This document shows positions 60,598 through 64,000 of a stretch of 64,000 nucleotides of DNA, piece after piece. A program made the position numbers and the translations under genes. The stretch spans positions 17,082 to 81,081 of the forward strand of contig JAEXNT010000070.1 of assembly GCA_023439545.1 (NCBI GenBank), in the 5' to 3' direction. Origin of the DNA: Bacillota bacterium. Lineage in GTDB: Bacteria > Bacillota > Clostridia > Acetivibrionales > DTU013. The notes beneath the pieces were generated by a model. That model saw nothing but the letters and a program-made list of their open reading frames with translations, did no database searches and was not told the DNA's origin. Each line of letters begins with the position of its first letter. The stretch's first letter is position 1.

Positions 60598-63500
60598 ATG
60601 AATAAGAAAATTAGCAAAACGTTATCATGCATACTTACATTGCTGCTTCTGGTAACAGCGCTGCCAGCAAAGGCTTTCGCCGCTTCTTTGAACTACTCTT
60701 CGGATACGTTCATCGAATCGGAGGCAAACGACGGCTCTGTCGGAACAGAGGTAACGCTGACAATTTCAGACGATTCGTTCGTATCAGGAGTGGACAGCTC
60801 GGACATAACTACCTCCAATGTTCCTTCAGGCCTTACGGTGGTTATTACAAGGCTTAGCAAAACCAAGGTCAAAATATGCCTGACCGGAAAAGCAAAATAC
60901 CATTCTTCCTCAAACAATATCGATGATCTGGTGATAACCTTCAAAAGCAGCGCCTTTAAACGTTACGGCTTGCTTTTAGGTAACCTGTCAAAGGCTTTCA
61001 AGGTGAGCTTCGAGGATAACCGGTACGCAGCCATGACATACGAGCCGATGGTGTTCACGGAATCTCCCGCCAACGACGGAACATTTACGGAATCGAAATA
61101 TGTATACCTGGAATCGGCCAGGTTCAGTGATACCGTATTCAAGTCAGGCACTCACTTTACTGCATCAAATGTTCCGTCGGGACTCACTCTCAGCGTCGAA
61201 CGCGTTTCAGACAATCTGGCGCGGCTTGAGCTGAAGGGCCAGACTGCAAAATGCAATGCCGCCAACTCTGTTTCGGGCGTGGGGGTCAGTTTCAAGGACG
61301 CGGCGTTTGCTGAAGGTACTCTTGCTTCTTCTGTAAAGCAGTACTCAAGGAATGATATACAAATTCAATTCATAGATTCAAAGCCTATCAATGTGCTCGA
61401 AGTCTACCCGAGCGGTATATCGAGCGGCGACAGTATAGGGATAAAAGAGCTCGGCAGCGCCCTGGGCAGCGACCGGAGGTTCGTTATAACTTCAATGTCC
61501 ATGAACAGGTTCATATCGCTGCGCGATGAGATAAACGGCAATTACGACGCGGTTTATTTCGGAAAAGGCCGTTATGTAAGGAGCGGCGTGAACGAAAACA
61601 AGTATGGCAACGACATAACGGAGCTCATTGCGTACGGCGTCGGCGGGAAAGGCGGCGTTGCCGGAACCGGAGGCTTTGTTGACGCGGGAATGACGCTGCT
61701 GTACCATGAAAACGCTTTGAAGCAGGATAACATAGATGTGATCACCGGCGTTAAAACAGAGATGTCTAAAATGCTGCAGGCGCCGAAAATCAAGGATAAG
61801 GTAAAACCGGGCGCAGCGACGACCAATGTGATACAGGTGTCGGATTCGAACAAGTCGGGCGTATTCGGCAACCTCGCCAAAACAGTGGAGGCGAACAACA
61901 GACGTCCTTTCCTTGCGATGGCCGAACAGCCTGTTTCATACCTTAACATCAGCCAGGCTGCCGTCAGCAATAATCTTACCTTTACGTTCCTGGTTTCGGA
62001 TACCGATTCTCCAAAGGACGCAAAACTTACGACAAAGCTGTATATAGACAAGGATCAAGACAGTTTGTTCGAGAATAACGAGGTGTTCGGTTCGCGCGAT
62101 ACTGTGAACGGCCAGTTTGAAACCATTAATTATACAATGCCCGAACAGCTCGCAGGGGTCTATTTCTGGAAGCTCGTAACGACCGATTCAAAAGGCGCCA
62201 GGGATGAGGTAAAGGACGTGTTCAGGCTTAAAGGCGATGAGATGCAGGTAAAGGTCCTGCAGATATCGCCGGACGGCAATCAGTTCCACCTGGCGACTGA
62301 ATTCAACAAGGCTGTGCCGGGCGGGCTGCCGGGTGAGAAATATGGCTACAGAGCGGGTGAATACAAAATCGATGTGACTGAAATGTCGGTGAGCGATTTC
62401 AATTCCAACGCTTCGCATAAGGATTTCACCTTGAACGGTAATTACAACATGGTCGTGCTCGGCTTCCATGATAACTATTCCCAGAACAAGGAATTCAGCC
62501 CTGATGCGGTTAAAGTGCTGCAGAGCTTTATCGACACGAAACAGAGCGTCATGTTCACGCATGACAGTATTCACTTTTTATACAACCAGAACTTGACGAA
62601 CGCCTTCAGGGATGACGTCGGGCAGGCTGATGGATATACTGCAGGGCTGGCGGGGTTTACAGGCAATATAAGCAGACCCTCGGCGCTGACAGAGACGATC
62701 AGGAGCACCTATAATCTGGGTACTAACAGCAAGGGTGATATTTACCAGTCCGTCCAGCCTTACCCCAAAACGGCAAAGCTCGTGCGCCCCGTCAACTCGT
62801 CGGCAGTGACCATTTATCCCTTTGATCTGGCTTCGCTGCCCCAGAGCGAAAGAAAAGTCGCGGATACGCATTACCAGTGGTACAAGCTCGATCTTGAGGA
62901 TCCTGCGGTCATCCCTCTTTTCAACCTGTACAGCGACGACAGCGGAGAACGTGTCAACGACGATGCGATGAACAATTATTACACCTATACGAAAGGTAAC
63001 ATAACATATTCAGGCACGGGACACAGCGCGAACTACCCGTATCCGGATTATGAGCTAAGGCTTTTTGTCAATACCGCCATCAAAGCCTACGCAATCGCTA
63101 ACCAGCGGCCTGTCATCACTGTGTCCGAGCCGGATCCCAACAGCGATTACAAGATAAACAAGGATAATGTAAACCTGCAGCTAAAATTTGCAGTTGCGGA
63201 TTTTGAGGATACGGTTGTCAAATACATGATAGAAGCTGATTGGGACAATAACGGCGCTTTCGAGACCGTACTCAGGGATAAAACCTCGGCGGTCAGCGGC
63301 ACCCAGATCATCGAAGTGGTCAAAAACAAGATCAGCACAACGACTGAGGACTACAGGATAAGAATCCGCGCATGGGATTCGCAGAGTCCCACCCCGGCTG
63401 AAGCGGAACCTGTTATTCTCAACATAACCAACGAGGACGGCGCAGTCATATCCGCTTCGGTTTACTTTACAGATATTCACGGGAATGAGATCGGATCATG

Positions 63501-64000
63501 CCTGATAGGCGATAAAGCCAGGATGGTAATAAGAGTGGAAGCAACAGGGCGCCCGAGCGATCAACCTCCGGTGTCGTTCGACCTGAGCCTTGAAGCAACC
63601 TATAAAGATGGAACCTCCGCTTTGAAGGAAAGCTATAAAAATGCCGGCAAATTCACATTTTACCAAAACAGCGACCCCGCCCCTTCGGCAAGAACATTCA
63701 CCGAGGAAATCACCGTAAGCCCTGCCGCCTGCAACGATAACATTTTGAAGGGTACGGCCACGGTCAGCTATAATTTGAACGGAACAACGGAATCTACCCA
63801 GGCGGAAGGCAGCATCAAAGTCAAAAACGGCAATATAGATATAAGGGTGAAGGACAACCAGGACAAACCCGTCGGCAACGTATCCGTGAAAGATTCCGGC
63901 AAGGAAGTCGGCATTACCGGCCTGGGAGGGTCTTTGGTCATAAACAGGGTAATCGGTGAAAAGCAGTACCGGATAGACGTTCCGGAAGGTTACGAATTGA
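60598..64000 (+). CDS. Giant secreted multidomain protein, partial at right edge
   Basis: ATG 60598 after GGGGAGG; the frame stays open to the window end (at least 1134 residues). Signal peptide 1-28 (ending AFAAS). Two N-terminal repeats of about 110 residues, each with 'ESEANDGS/ESPANDGT' and 'NVPSGLTV/NVPSGLTL', then a region resembling DUF5057-like surface proteins ('INVLEVYPSG', 'MFTHDSIHFLYN'). Later, bacterial Ig-like domains start ('RPVITVSEPDPNSDYKINKDNV'). Last gene seen of the pilus operon; a pilus-tip or surface adhesin is likely. Confidence 0.78.
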   Translation, partial: MNKKISKTLSCILTLLLLVTALPAKAFAASLNYSSDTFIESEANDGSVGTEVTLTISDDSFVSGVDSSDITTSNVPSGLTVVITRLSKTKVKICLTGKAKYHSSSNNIDDLVITFKSSAFKRYGLLLGNLSKAFKVSFEDNRYAAMTYEPMVFTESPANDGTFTESKYVYLESARFSDTVFKSGTHFTASNVPSGLTLSVERVSDNLARLELKGQTAKCNAANSVSGVGVSFKDAAFAEGTLASSVKQYSRNDIQIQFIDSKPINVLEVYPSGISSGDSIGIKELGSALGSDRRFVITSMSMNRFISLRDEINGNYDAVYFGKGRYVRSGVNENKYGNDITELIAYGVGGKGGVAGTGGFVDAGMTLLYHENALKQDNIDVITGVKTEMSKMLQAPKIKDKVKPGAATTNVIQVSDSNKSGVFGNLAKTVEANNRRPFLAMAEQPVSYLNISQAAVSNNLTFTFLVSDTDSPKDAKLTTKLYIDKDQDSLFENNEVFGSRDTVNGQFETINYTMPEQLAGVYFWKLVTTDSKGARDEVKDVFRLKGDEMQVKVLQISPDGNQFHLATEFNKAVPGGLPGEKYGYRAGEYKIDVTEMSVSDFNSNASHKDFTLNGNYNMVVLGFHDNYSQNKEFSPDAVKVLQSFIDTKQSVMFTHDSIHFLYNQNLTNAFRDDVGQADGYTAGLAGFTGNISRPSALTETIRSTYNLGTNSKGDIYQSVQPYPKTAKLVRPVNSSAVTIYPFDLASLPQSERKVADTHYQWYKLDLEDPAVIPLFNLYSDDSGERVNDDAMNNYYTYTKGNITYSGTGHSANYPYPDYELRLFVNTAIKAYAIANQRPVITVSEPDPNSDYKINKDNVNLQLKFAVADFEDTVVKYMIEADWDNNGAFETVLRDKTSAVSGTQIIEVVKNKISTTTEDYRIRIRAWDSQSPTPAEAEPVILNITNEDGAVISASVYFTDIHGNEIGSCLIGDKARMVIRVEATGRPSDQPPVSFDLSLEATYKDGTSALKESYKNAGKFTFYQNSDPAPSARTFTEEITVSPAACNDNILKGTATVSYNLNGTTESTQAEGSIKVKNGNIDIRVKDNQDKPVGNVSVKDSGKEVGITGLGGSLVINRVIGEKQYRIDVPEGYEL

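Overview
The window looks like a chromosomal segment of an anaerobic, Gram-positive Clostridia-type bacterium. The clues are pyruvate:ferredoxin oxidoreductase, a T-box leader, glycine and cyclic-di-GMP riboswitches of clostridial form, a DivIVA-type protein, AGGAGG-like ribosome binding sites, consensus sigma-A promoters, and a type IV pilus operon without an outer-membrane secretin. Base composition is moderate, with AT-rich intergenic spaces. I see no rRNA, tRNA, CRISPR array, intact transposase or prophage.

Layout. 1-8007: thioredoxin, a DivIVA-domain protein, a T-box-controlled Lrp regulator plus aminotransferase, an ANTAR regulator, prfB with its programmed frameshift, and a convergent gene for a large secreted protein. 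8163-12259: larE, larB and larC for the nickel-pincer cofactor, then a radical SAM protein; larA is absent. 12377-13912: guaA. 13913-14740: terminators and a decayed ORF. 14741-25050: a GntR-controlled accessory cluster (FAD oxidoreductase, sugar-type ABC importer, metallo-beta-lactamase-fold hydrolase, short-chain dehydrogenase, secreted repeat protein) whose last gene appears frameshifted near its end. 25050-25725: gene-poor, ending in an unclassified structured leader. 25726-32166: nifJ, a DUF368 transporter and an AzgA-type purine permease. 32381-40589: purE-F-M-N-H-D, then nadD, yqeK and a small membrane protein. 40749-47035: lysA, a small membrane protein, a glycine riboswitch followed by a class V aminotransferase and serA, and a GT2 glycosyltransferase. 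47227-64000: two tandem c-di-GMP riboswitches, a secreted transglutaminase-like protein, and a type IV pilus operon (pilB, pilT, pilC, pilins, a pilM-pilN fusion, a long pilO-like gene, further prepilin-like genes and a giant secreted protein running off the right edge).

How the parts work together. The right third reads as a c-di-GMP surface-behaviour module. Tandem GEMM-I aptamers precede a secreted transglutaminase-like protein, and the neighbouring PilB carries a textbook MshEN c-di-GMP-binding domain, so one second messenger may act on both RNA and protein here. The centre is nucleotide and amino-acid metabolism: de novo purine genes beside purine import, guaA, and serine synthesis under a glycine riboswitch. 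The Lar genes would make a cofactor for an enzyme encoded elsewhere.

The most novel-looking items are a pair of related palindromes of about 200 bp (9014-9197 and 45658-45860), the unclassified nifJ leader, the GntR-controlled oxidoreductase/ABC cluster, and the tandem riboswitch architecture in which the P1 helix overlaps both a U-run and the ribosome binding site. All functional calls come from reading motifs; no database search was run.
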